A stretch of 64,000 nucleotides of DNA, from assembly GCF_024586455.1 (NCBI RefSeq), contig NC_065923.1, positions 36,814,370 to 36,878,369 on the forward strand. Direction: 5' to 3'. Every line of letters begins with the position of its first letter. The first letter of the stretch is position 1. Origin of the DNA: Bactrocera neohumeralis (Eukaryota > Arthropoda > Insecta > Diptera > Tephritidae). Position numbers and translations under genes: made by a program. Of this stretch, positions 22,710-32,540 are shown in pieces. The notes under the pieces are model-generated. The model was given only the letters and a program-made list of their open reading frames with translations. It was not told where the DNA came from and did not search any database.

Positions 22710-23620
22710 CAAGGTGCATTCCAAAGTAAACAGAACTTAAAAAAAAAAACATAACAAAGGCATTGTTCAATACCCTTGGAATCATAAAAACAAAACAGCA
22801 TTGTCTTCACTTTTGACTTCTACATGCGGGATTTTTTGGGTTTCGGACGAGCCTTCCATTCAGCACTCTGGCGTTTCTTTTCGGGATTATATTGGAAACA
22901 CCACGTTTCGTCACCAGTCACAATATTGTAAAGGTAGTTTTTGTTCTTTTTGACCTCTTTAATGATGTCCTTCGAAAGTTAGATTCTGAGTAATTTTTGG
23001 CTGTCAGTCAATTTGTGCAGAAAAAACCGTGCACACACCTTTCGTAAGCCCAAATGTTCAAAATGCGATAAATCGTTGTTCAGGAGATGTTCAGTTCCAT
23101 TTCCATGAACTTCAACGATGATTTCGGCTGACTTTTGATGATTTCACGCACAGTTTCGATGGAATTTCCGGTGATCACGGATTTTGATTGGCCCACATGT
23201 TGATCGTCATTTGCAAGGTGTGTTCCAAAGCAAACAGGACTTTTTGAATCTGGCGCCACTAGGGGGCATTTATGTCCTCACGACCACTTTGAAATCATTG
23301 AAACCACTCGTGCATTCTGCTACGGGATAGGCAATCATCGCCATAAACTTGTTTCATCAATTGAAACGTTTCGGTAAAAGTTTTACCAATTTTAAAACAA
23401 CATTTAATGTTGGCTCTTTGTTCGAAGCTCATTTTCGCACCGATAACACAAACATACTGACACTTAAAACGCAATAACTTCATTTCTAATCGATGAAATG
23501 TCATGAAATTCTCACTGGACAATCGATAAAGATAGCAGATTCTAACGCAATCGACATATAGATGGCGCTACCAGGGGGCGCTAGATTCAAAAAGTTCTGT
23601 TTACTTTGGCACGCACCTTG
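22710..23620 (-). mobile_element. 911-bp mariner with intact terminal repeats, nested in another mariner
   Basis: The left end CAAGGTGCATTCCAAAG at 22710 and the right end, read inward as CAAGGTGCGTGCCAAAG from 23620, form about 29-bp inverted repeats (CAAGGTG to CAGAACTT). TA lies outside each end. The minus strand encodes MSFEQRANIKCCFKIGK at 23432 and SRSRMHEWFQ, then DDQHVGQSKSVITGNSIE near 23170-23205, KSSLKFMEMELNIS near 23105-23145 and VTKRGVSNIIPKRNA near 22880-22920, which is the first catalytic Asp region shifted out of frame. The second half of the catalytic core is deleted. Confidence 0.85.
23214..23267 (+). repeat. Ectopic inverted copy of the mariner's own 5' terminus
   Basis: CAAGGTGTGTTCCAAAGCAA at 23214, continuing to AGGGGGC at 23267, is a diverged inverted copy of 23561-23620 (the 5' terminus of the same element plus adjacent leader). 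It sits between codons for REDIN and DDQHVG of the transposase, splitting the frame. Confidence 0.75.
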
Positions 23621-24190
23621 TACATCATCATACTCATTTTGAAACCACCGTACCGTCGATCGCTTTTTATTCTCGAACTCATACGTGTAAATATGATTCT
23701 TCACCTTCAAAGCACCACCATCGTAGTTTTTTTTACATTTCTCTCTGCCAATTTTCCAATTCGATAGATTTTTCAGCGATTGACAAATTGTGTGGGAGGC
23801 AACGTGACCAATTTTTTTTACAGGATATTCATGCAATATTAAATGTATGCTAGTCCCACTAATGCCTATAGTTCTCTCAATCTCAAGATGGGGTATATGA
23901 CGATATTGTAATTTCAGTTTGCGCACAAAAACCATAGTTTCCGGAACAGTAACTGACTTTTTACGACACCTACGTTTTGGAGTTATCTATGATCTCGGTT
24001 GAATACGTCATGCCATTAATAAACAGTAGCTCATAATGAAGCTGCGTCGCCAAAAATTTAATTAAGTTCATGGCTGCGCTGTCACTGAGTAAATAAACGT
24101 CGAAAGATAATCGCACGAACATTTTCTCAAATTTGTTCAATTTTTTGGCCAAATCGAATATTCAAAGTTACTGTAAATAACATAAATAAA
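23621..24190 (-). pseudogene. Mellifera-type mariner transposase, N-terminal half
   Basis: The minus strand shows QRSHELN, then IFGDAAS and WHDVFNRDH near 24000-24080 (the first helix-turn-helix region), then LEIERTIGISGTSIHLILHE near 23830-23890 and KIGREKCKKNYDGGALK near 23705-23760. IYTYEFENKKRSTVRWFQNE ends at about 23635, covering the YAYEPESKQQS stretch after the first catalytic Asp. The remainder is interrupted by the nested mariner, and the catalytic end is lost. Confidence 0.75.
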
Positions 24191-24600
24191 GCTCGTATGT
24201 CAAACTTTGCGATAAAGTTGTGAGTTGCCAGATTGCAACATTTGGTTGTCAAATCCTGAATTATAAAAGGCAAAGTACACATTATCAGGAATAATCTCTC
24301 TCTGTATTCCAAAAATATATTTCACAGTTCCCGATATTTCTAGTAAAAATTCACGCTTAGGTACATTTGAAAAGTTATAGTCCAGTTTGGATTTTTTTTG
24401 GATGTGAAATGTAGTACAGATTGTGCAATTTTGATTTTGATAATGGATTCTTCTGAAGTTTATCGCACCATATCGATTTTAAATTTAATATTTCTGACAA
24501 ATTGATTTAGTGAGTCATCGAACATTAAGTAGTTTTAAAAATAACCATTATATGGGAAGTGGGCGTGGTTCCCATCTAATTTAACTAATTTTCGCAGTGT
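24191..24600. other. Unassigned, partly family 2-like
   Basis: AAGTGGGCGTGGTTCCC near 24558 resembles the GGGCGTGG motifs inside family 2 repeats; the rest is AT-rich with no recognised feature. Confidence 0.3.
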
Positions 24601-25195
24601 ATTAAAAGGTGCTAGAAGAAGTTCCTTCCCGCCGTCAGGTAAGTGTTAAAGAGATGGCAACAGAGCTCGACATCTCTCGCGAGTCCGTTTGAATGATTTT
24701 GATGGATATTTGAGGTATGAAACGCGTTATTTGCTGATTTTTTTTTTTCAAAAAGAGTACAGTGTTTTGGTGCATTATGAATTTGTTCCGGAGGGACAGA
24801 TGGTCAATAAAGAGTTCTATTTCGCGTTTGCATGAGAATGACCATCGAAAACAGCTCGAATTGTGGAAGAACATTTGATGAATTTTACACAATGATATTG
24901 TACCATCGCATCGAGCCACAATTGTGACCGAATTTGAAACGATAAATGCAATAAATACTATCGATCAACCGCCGTATTCATCAGATCAGGCTCCGTGTGA
25001 TTTTTCTTTGTGCCCCAAACTGAAATTGCCGCTCCGTGGAATCCGTTTTCTCAGTCGATCGAGGAGATAAAACAAAATTCACTAAATGAACTGAAGGCCA
25101 TCCCAAAAAGGGCTTATGAAATTATATTGAGGACTGAAAAAATCTTTGGTATAAGTGTAATACATCTGGTGGGGATTACATCTAGGGCGTCAAAA
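24601..25195 (+). pseudogene. Mariner-type transposase with catalytic gaps
   Basis: Broken frames read VKEMATELDISRESV near 24648-24690, LEFVPEGQMVNKEF-like near 24775-24815, an ENSSNCGRTF stretch near 24850 and a SDQAPCDFSLC remnant near 24980-25010. LKLPLRGIRF and SIEEIKQNSLNELKAIPK follow at about 25020-25110. The same lineage occurs at 150-560 and 61.4-62.5 kb. The third catalytic Asp survives in the CDF stretch; the first is missing. Confidence 0.65.
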
Positions 25196-26689
25196 TAAAT
25201 ATTGATGAATATTAAATATTTATTTTATTTACAATTTCTCGGTACTGTCACAATGTACATGGAATATACCCGTCCTTTTAGTCATCATAAACCTACGAAC
25301 TTGCAATCACTTAAAGGGTTTTATAAAGGGATTGAAGTTTAACACTTTTAATAGAAAGTTGAGAAAAAACATTTATTGTGTGCTTTCGTCTGTTAGTTCA
25401 TATGCACTTTAAGTACTTTGTAGAACAATGATAAGCAATAACCAACAACAGAGATCAAATCAACTCCATTGAGGATAATTCGAAATGCATTTAAAACTGC
25501 GAAAGTCACAACTGAAAACTCGCCAAAAACAAAGCCACGTGTGCATGGGATTCATAAGTTTAGGGACATGCAAATGCACTTAGCTCCATTAAGCTCCGAG
25601 AAAATGCAAATTTAATTTCGTCACATATCATTAACGCCGAATTCACGCCGAGCAATTCGGTAATCCCAACTGTGAAGCATTCCCTTCAACTGGCAAAACT
25701 TTGAATGCTGCTCAATGCTTTCAAAACTCGGCGACTCCGTCTCGCATTTCGACACTTTTGTGAAAGTTGCATGTTCCCGAAAACAAAAGCCGACGCCTAA
25801 AGAGCAAACAAAACAACAGCAAAGCGCAACTGAGACGCGCCGTAGAAGCCAAGTTTTCGTACAAATAAACCGAAATAGAAGCTATTATGTGTAATGACGG
25901 AACGGACGGAGTAGCGGGTGCCAGCGAAAGCACAGAACGGCACAAAATTACGCTAATACGAGTAATTTGCTCGATAGTAAAGTAAGCAACAGCAATAACT
26001 GACAGAAATTATAAGAAACAAGGCGGAGTAGGCGGAAGTGCGCAAGTGTTTATGTATTTATATGTGTGTGTGTAAATAGGTAATTTTTGTAAGCAAGCCG
26101 GCGGAAGAGTGTTGTGGCGAAGGAAGACGCCCATTGGAGACTCTAGCAAGTGAAACAACTCAATTGCACTCTACTCCACTGCACTTCACTCCGCTGTACT
26201 TAGCTGAAGAACTGAAAATAAGCAAGACAATTTCGTAGATTATATATGTGTGTCAAACATCTACGCACACACCCACACATTAGTTGGTCGTGGTATGAGC
26301 ATGTGTGTTTGCTTAAGTAGCTTAGCGGGAAGTCTTTTAAATAACTTTGCATATTTTTAAGTGGCAAAGCGCGAAGTACGACGAGCTTACAATTTTCCAC
26401 AATCTCAAATATCCAGTTGCTTGTGTATGAATGTATGTGGAGATCAAAAAAAAAACTTCACTGAAACCCGTCACGATTTCGTTGTTCTCCAGTTACTGAC
26501 GCCTGCTTTGATCCTTTAACAATTATTTTGGTAAATACTTTGTGTATACATTTAAAAACTTTCTTGAATTTTTGCAAGGTATTCAACGAGTTAACCATTA
26601 CTTTACAACTAGTGTGAACTTTAAGTACAAGTAAACAACAAGTAATTTTTGGTGACGACTGACAAACTTCGAAAATATTGCGATATTAC
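25196..26689. other. TE-poor island, candidate 5' exon or regulatory DNA
   Basis: 25400-26400 lacks transposon motifs, is CpG-richer than its surroundings (for example GACGCGCCGTAG near 25834, GCCGGCGG near 26097) and has a possible splice donor AGGTAATT at 26078. This composition resembles dipteran 5' untranslated exons. No coding start or supporting acceptor can be fixed, so the idea stays open. Confidence 0.3.
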
Positions 26690-26930
26690 TGCCATGTCAG
26701 CAGGGAAGACTGCTATAGATGGAAAAACTTCAACAAGTGGGCGTGGTTCCACCACTAATAGGTTTACTGAATACATCTTCCGAACTATATGACCCAAATT
26801 TACATAGGAGAAATCCCTTTGACACTTCTTACGATACGGATTGATAACTCCGTCCACTCCCCATATAACAGTTTGCTTAAAAACTACTGAAAATGCCATA
26901 AAAGAATAAATTAATGCGTCAGTTACAATA
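26690..26930. repeat. Family 2-like repeat fragment
   Basis: AAGTGGGCGTGGTTCC near 26736 and GGATTGATAACTCCGTCC near 26838 are interior motifs of hairpin/(GTCY)n repeats (compare 39160 and 39280). It abuts the family 1 copy that starts at 26935. Confidence 0.4.
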
Positions 26931-26934
26931 TTTT

Positions 26935-27865
26935 TATACCCTGAACAGGGTATATTAAGTTTGTCACGATATTTGTAACACCCAGAAAGAAGCGTCGGAG
27001 ACCCTATAAAGTATATATATAAATGATCAGTATGCTGAGTAGATTTAACCATGCCCGTCTGTCTCTCTGTTCGTCCGTCCGTCCATCTGTATATATACGA
27101 ACTAGTCCCTCAGTTTTTAAGATATTCATTTTGAAATTTTGCAAACCTCATTTTCTCTTCAAGAAGCTGCTCATTTGTCGGAACGGCCGATATCGGACCA
27201 CTATAACATATAGCTGCCATATAAAACTGAACATGGTATAGATTATTTTCTAAGACAACAATGTAATCTCCAAAGATATTGTTTAGATCGGCTTACTATA
27301 GCATATAGCTACCATACAAACTGAACGATCGGAATCAAGTTCTTGTATGGAAAACTTTCACATTTGACAATGTATCTTCACAAAATTTGGTACAGATTAC
27401 TTTCTAAGGCAACAATGTAATCTCCGAAGAAATTGGTCAGATCGGTTAACTATAGCATATAGCTACCATACAAACTAAACGATCGGAATCAAGTTCTTGT
27501 ATGGAAAACTTTCACATTTGACAATGTATCTTCACCAAATTTGGTACAGATTACTTTCTAAGGCAACAATGTAATCTCCGAAGAAATTGTTCAGATCGGT
27601 TAACTATAGCATATAGCTACCATACAAACTAAACGATCGGAATCAAGTTCTTGTATGGAAAACTTTCACATTTGACAATGTATCTTCACCAAATTTGCTA
27701 CAGATTACTTTCTAAGGCAACAATGTAATCTCCGAAAAAATTGATCAGATCGGATTACTATAACATATAGCTTCCATACAAACTGAACACATAGTTACTA
27801 AAAGAAATGCCCCTGTGAAGGATATATTAGCTTCGGTGCAGCCGAAGTTAACGTTTTTTCTTGTT
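26935..27865 (+). repeat. Hairpin/(GTCY)n repeat family 1, near-complete copy
   Basis: It begins with the perfect palindrome TATACCCTGAACAGGGTATA at 26935-26954. AACACCCAGAAAGAAGCGTC follows, and then a GTCY-rich run (CGTCCGTCCGTCC) near 27070. A tandem block of 154-bp units occupies 27241-27790. Near 27830 the hairpin CTTCGGtgcaGCCGAAG precedes the end ...TTTTTTCTTGTTT. It has no coding capacity and resembles dipteran mini-me/DINE-type non-autonomous elements (family recalled, not searched). Confidence 0.75.
27241..27790 (+). repeat. 154-bp tandem repeat array
   Basis: The landmark GATTAC/TTTCTAAG begins at 27241 (as GATTAT), 27395, 27549 and 27703, each exactly 154 bases apart. The units are nearly identical to one another and contain the GAACGATCGGAATCAAG and GGAAAACTTTCACATTTG motifs. 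Confidence 0.85.
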
Positions 27866-27882
27866 TACATCAAAAATGTTAT

Positions 27883-28690
27883 ACTCTTCTTCTTTGTTGG
27901 CGTAAACACCGCTTTCGGGGTTATAGCTGAATTTACAACAGCGCAATACCAAGTGCAGCCAGATCCTTCTTCACATGATCGTTCCAACGGAGTGTCTCGA
28001 CATTAGTAGCGGTCGGTACGCGTCTTCGCGATTATATCACGTCACGATTGACTGAAACGTTATAAATTCGTCTTTCTTTTCTTTAAAAATTTGTTGAGGT
28101 GATTAAAAAAGGTGACTGCGCTACAAAAACCTCCTTCTTCCTCTGCCTTCACCGCCGGGTACTGCAGTCGAATACTCTCAGAACTGGAGTGTTTTCGTCA
28201 ATTCGGACGACATGACCTAGCCAGCGTGGCCGCTGTCTCCGCTTCTGGGCATAATGCCGTACATATAAGTTACAATCAGGTTGTAATCAGGCTTTAATCT
28301 TTCACACAATACGCTCGATAGAACCTTATATGCGATGTTGACGAGGCTTATCCCACGGCAGTTGGCGCAGATTTTGGGGTCCCCCTTTTTGTGGATTGGG
28401 CAAAGCATACTCAAATTCCAATCAAATTTTACAAAGAAACTGATGCATGCTCTCAGTTCTTCGCCGCCGTATTTGAACAGCTCGGCCGGCAATCCATCGG
28501 CCTCCCATCCGTCGATTGCAACGTTGCGAGGTTGACAACCTGTTTTCTTTCCACTGCGACACGACACTCCCCATCGTGCCAGCTGTTCTTTAGCCTTTTC
28601 CGAAAACCAACGGTCTCTTTTGCAGTCGTAAGTGAGGAGCCGTTGCTGATGAGTGCTCTGTTAAAGTGTCATAATAGAGCTTTATAATAT
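27883..28690 (-). mobile_element. LINE copy C, internally deleted
   Basis: The 3' end is the TCTTCTTCTTTG tract at 27885. The minus strand reads LTTAKETVGFRKRLKNSWHD near 28570-28640 (the post-endonuclease linker) and DGWEADGLPAELFKYGGEEL near 28445-28510. LSMLCPIHKKGDPKICANCR and NIAYKVLSSVLCERLKPDYN (RT start) occupy 28290-28420. It jumps from there straight to the C-terminal GHVVRIDENTPVL-like region near 28180. The palm is deleted. One frame of 116 codons stays open across the join. Confidence 0.8.
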
Positions 28691-29030
28691 CCAGTGTTGG
28701 AATTGGACGATGGAATATTCCTTAACTTCCAGTATACAAATCAGGCACCAATGCATATATCGGACAAAACTTGGCACAAATAGTACCTTTAAGATATGCC
28801 AATTCAAGCCATAAAATTGTTAAAATCGAACCGTACCCGTTGAAACCTCCAGATACCGAAGATATCGAATCCTGTGCATATGGCTAACTTTTAAAAAAAA
28901 CTATCGGTTAAACTGTGAGATATGTTTTTGAAATTCGGACAGAGTTCTTTCCTTATAGCGATATGTCTGCATGTTAAAATGGATAGAACCAAGTCAATAT
29001 TTCTCTTAGCCACCATATACTTTATAAAGG
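28691..29030. repeat. Decayed repeat, possibly family 2
   Basis: Phrases such as CAAAACTTGGCACAAATAG and AAAATCGAACCG are typical of the family 2 interior but too diverged for firm alignment. No gene. Confidence 0.3.
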
Positions 29031-29031
29031 G

Positions 29032-29750
29032 TGATCCATTTCGCGGGTCTCTACTTAAAAAAACCACAGAAACTATGTATAAATCTAATTAGAAATGTTT
29101 ATTATCATTCGAAAGAATATTATTTGACATTTAGTTTTTGAAGAGTAGCTCTTTCAAATGTTGGCGGCTTCGTATCAGATGATCCATCCGTTGAGTCCAA
29201 TTTTCGGTAACTTGTTCGACATTTCTAATGGTAACTGGCAAACGACGCGCGTGATGTTTTGCTCCAAGGCCTGAAACGAAGCGGGATTATCCGCATAGAC
29301 TTTGTACTTTACATATCCACACAGGAAAAAGTCCAATCGACCGGTCAAAAACGTGAAACGCTCACCAAAGTGTTCTTTTAATAAATCCATTGATTGATAA
29401 GATGTGTATAAAGCGGCGCCGTCTTGTTGTAACTATATGTCGCCAAGATCACGAGCTTCAATTACAGGCATCAAATAGTCGTTTATCATGGCGCGATAAC
29501 GGTCTCAACTGACGGTTACGTGCTCATCAGCATCATTTTTGAAGATATATGGACCGATGACTTTACCGGCCCCAAAACCACACCAAACCGTTGTTTTTTT
29601 TCTGAATAAAATGACAGCTTTGAATCTCTTAAGATTACTCTTCGTGCCAAATGCTACAATTTTGCTTGTTTAGATACTCACTCAGCCAGAAATGGGCCTC
29701 ATCGCTGAACAAAACAAAAAGAGCAAAGCGATGTCATTTGGGAAAGTCGA
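29032..29750 (-). mobile_element. DD41D (rosa-like) mariner, copy 5, 5'-truncated
   Basis: It starts AAGGGTGATCCATTTCGCGG at 29035. The minus strand gives LLKEHFGERFTFLTGRLDFF and LCGYVKYKVYADNPASFQAL near 29240-29385; the LCGY stretch lacks the CDLTPLDYF segment through deletion, so the third Asp is lost. The WCGFGAG region lies near 29575 and a SDEAHFWLSEY-like stretch near 29680-29710. Homology ends near 29748, close to the break of copy 4. Confidence 0.75.
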
Positions 29751-29824
29751 GTGGTTCCCATATACTTAATGAAATATAATTCAAGCACGTTCCAAAATAA
29801 ATTATAAGAAATGTAAGTAACAGA

Positions 29825-30690
29825 CTAAGTCAACACACATTCAATATTCCGAGACGAATCGGGAAGGTCGTCAAATTCAGTTATTTTTGGAAACTATTGA
29901 TGTATAATGAATGATGTCACCTATCGTGGGATTCTATGGGGTTGTACAAACAGAATGAATGTCCAGAACACACAATTTGTCAATCGCCCAAAAAGGGCTC
30001 GCGTCGATTGGTCAAGAAAATGTTAACAAAATACGATAAAATAGATTTACGCGTATAAGCTTAAAAGTTTAGATCAGTCGACTTCGTGGGTGTTTGAAGA
30101 TGAGCCGAATCCTATAGTAGTTGCTCGCGCACGAAACACTTCAAAGCAAATGGTATGTTTGCCTATTGTTATGGAAAAACTGGACATGTCACGACCATAC
30201 CACCATTATAGCGCACAAGAGTAAATTCTGAGTGGTATGCAACTATTTGATTGTCAATTGTCTTTAAAAAATCAAAAAAACCAATCGTCGAAGACAGATC
30301 TTCACCATGGCAATGCTGGATCTCACACAACGACTGAAACAACTGCATTTTTGAGCACTCAAAACATCGAATTGATGAGTCATCCTCTTTTTACTCATGA
30401 TTTGATACCGAATGACTCCTTTTTATTTCCGTTCGTAAAAAATAAGCTAAGAGATCAAAGTTTATCGACACCTGAAGAGGCATTTGATGCGTTCAGAAAA
30501 CATGTTTTGGAGATACCTCAGTCAGAGTGGCAAAAAAGCTTCGAAAATTGGTTCAAACACATGCAAAAATGTATAGTTCTTAAAGCTGAATATTTTAAAA
30601 AGGAATAAAGCGATTTTCGACCATTAAAATTTGTTTTTGTTCGCAAATCCCGAAATATAAAAGGCTACCTACGCGGTCTTCTTGAATCAC
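29825..30690 (+). pseudogene. Mellifera-type mariner transposase, mutated catalytic core
   Basis: RARVDWSRKC near 29995 and TSWVFEDEPNPIVVARARNT near 30080-30140 precede an open frame at 30237-30608. Numbered in that frame, the second catalytic site reads HHGNAGSH, with Gly25 where the family has Asp. The third is D60 in PNDSFLFP, giving the normal 34-residue spacing. The C-terminus SWQK-like EIPQSEWQKSFENWFKHMQK is intact. The first catalytic Asp region is deleted. Confidence 0.8.
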
Positions 30691-31695
30691 CTATTAAAGA
30701 CTAACTTATTTCACTTTAATAGCACTTTTAAAGAACTGATTACAGCACTGCTAAATATACATACATACGTATATGCTTCACATACTTACATGTATATATA
30801 TGTATATCTCAAATTTGTTTGCTTGTGAAATTTGACGCGGCTGGATCAGTTTGCGCAACCGCTGCTTCGTTACTTCTGTTGCAGTCTTAGCGCCAGCTGA
30901 CGCTGTCACCACAATCCATCACTTGCACTGCGGGCGAATACACAATCCGCTTTTCGCCTCATAATCCGGCAGCCTTCCAGTGAATAGACCCACGCATAAT
31001 TCCTTCTTTCCTCTCTCGCTTCCTTGAGCATTCTCAATGTTTGTATGTGTATGCAGGGAGCCTTTGTTACACTCGTTTGCGAAAGCTGCACTTGTGTGCA
31101 CTTCGTCCAAGCCAGCATGGTTGTGTTAGGTTATGTGCGGTATTACATTCAGTCTTTCATTACTGAAAATTGACGCCATTTTCACTTTGCCTTTTAACGT
31201 TGTCGCTTTGCTGAATCTGGTTTCTTGTTTCCCTCTATTTTGGTGTTGAAAAACTTTGTCTCATTATTTCATAGCAGCTTGTGGTTGAATCATTTGCTTG
31301 TAATCGTCTTTTTCCCTCTTCCATCCGCCGGCTGAGGTAAAGTGACACACTCGCTGCGCCTTTCCTGTTTTTTAGTTGCTTCCTTATAGCATTTCCTGTG
31401 TCCTTCATTCTTATCAGCTAGAAACATGCAAAATGCACACAAAACCATTTGTCGCTCAATGGTTAAACCACCGCAAATTTTGTCGCCCATGGAGCACTCT
31501 CCATCCCACGGTTACTTTCTTCTAGCACTTGATGAATTTTAATAACCGTCATTGGATTAGTGGACTAAGCCTCATAATTTTTGCAATTCGCACTAATTTT
31601 AGGGTATAAGTAAAGAGTAACTCAGTTATATTACTTCTGTAAAGACCTGGAAACCTGATAACAGACACCAAGAGTACATTCGAAATTGAGAGGAA
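30691..31695. other. TE-poor island
   Basis: 30790-31560 shows no transposon motif, moderate GC and CpG (GACGCGGCTGG near 30833), and a TTAGGTTATG stretch near 31125. Minus frames of 60-70 codons have no recognisable content. It could be conserved non-coding or untranslated exon DNA, but nothing fixes that. Confidence 0.3.
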
Positions 31696-31699
31696 AAAA

Positions 31700-32540
31700 C
31701 ATTTCTAAATGGCGAAGGCAGTGCTGCGACGAACGAGATCAGGCGAAAACAGTTCTAAAGTGGCTTAAGAACAACAAATCGCCAAGGACCGACGAATAAG
31801 CGGGTGAGCTGTTTAAAACCGGCAATCCGGAGCTGGTCAGATACATGTTCCAGCTGCTAAGAGCTGTCTATTCGACGCCATGTTTGAATTTGGTATCCCC
31901 ACGAAACTCATACGGCAACATCAGCTCTATCAAAGTGAGGAAAAACCTCTCCGATCTGATCGATATGTGAGGCTAATCTCAAGCGAAAGAAAATCTAACA
32001 AAATCAAAAATACAATGCTACTGGGGTTTGCAAATAATATTGACATTATAGGCCTCAACAACGGGGTTGTCAGCGCGGTATTTTCCAGCATGCAAAAAGA
32101 AGCGAAAGATGTTGGTCTAGTAGTGAACGTGGGCAAGACAAAGTACCTGGAAATCACACACAAAGATTGCTCGCATCTGGGAAATTGCTTCTCTGTAGAC
32201 TGCTATAAACTTAAAAAAGTTAATAACTTTGCATAACTCGGAACTGGTATAAATTTCATGAATAATCGAAGCCAGGAGATCAAGTGTAGAATAATTATTG
32301 CCAAAAGATACCACTTTCTGATTGATAGGCAATTGAGAAACAGATCCCTCTCTCGATGAACAAAAATTACGCTCTATTACTCTATCATTATTCCCGTCCT
32401 ATTATGTAGTTAGTTAGTCCATGCTGTCCGCATGGAAGATGATACCCCAACAAGAGCAAAGGTGCCAAGAGAAATAATAGAGGCAACTGGCGATTTGTGA
32501 TCTCGCACAGTTATACTGCTAAAGAAGAAGTAGAAGAATA
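31700..32540 (+). mobile_element. LINE copy D, mutated RT palm
   Basis: LKNNKSPRTDE near 31768, AGELFKTGNPELV near 31806, FEFGIPTKLIR near 31883-31915, then GFANNIDIIGLNNG at about 32023-32065, where the catalytic FADD of this family reads FANN. KDVGLVVNVGKTKYLEITH follows near 32107-32160, then KKVNNFAYLG-like, LIDRQLRNRSLSR near 32320-32350 and MEDDTPTRAKVP near 32430. It ends in AAGAAGAAGTAGAAG near 32525. It is more diverged than copies A and G. Confidence 0.75.

Noticed and set aside
27241..27790. CRISPR-like spaced repeats
   Set aside because: The 154-bp units are contiguous tandem repeats without unique spacers, inside a eukaryotic mobile repeat.
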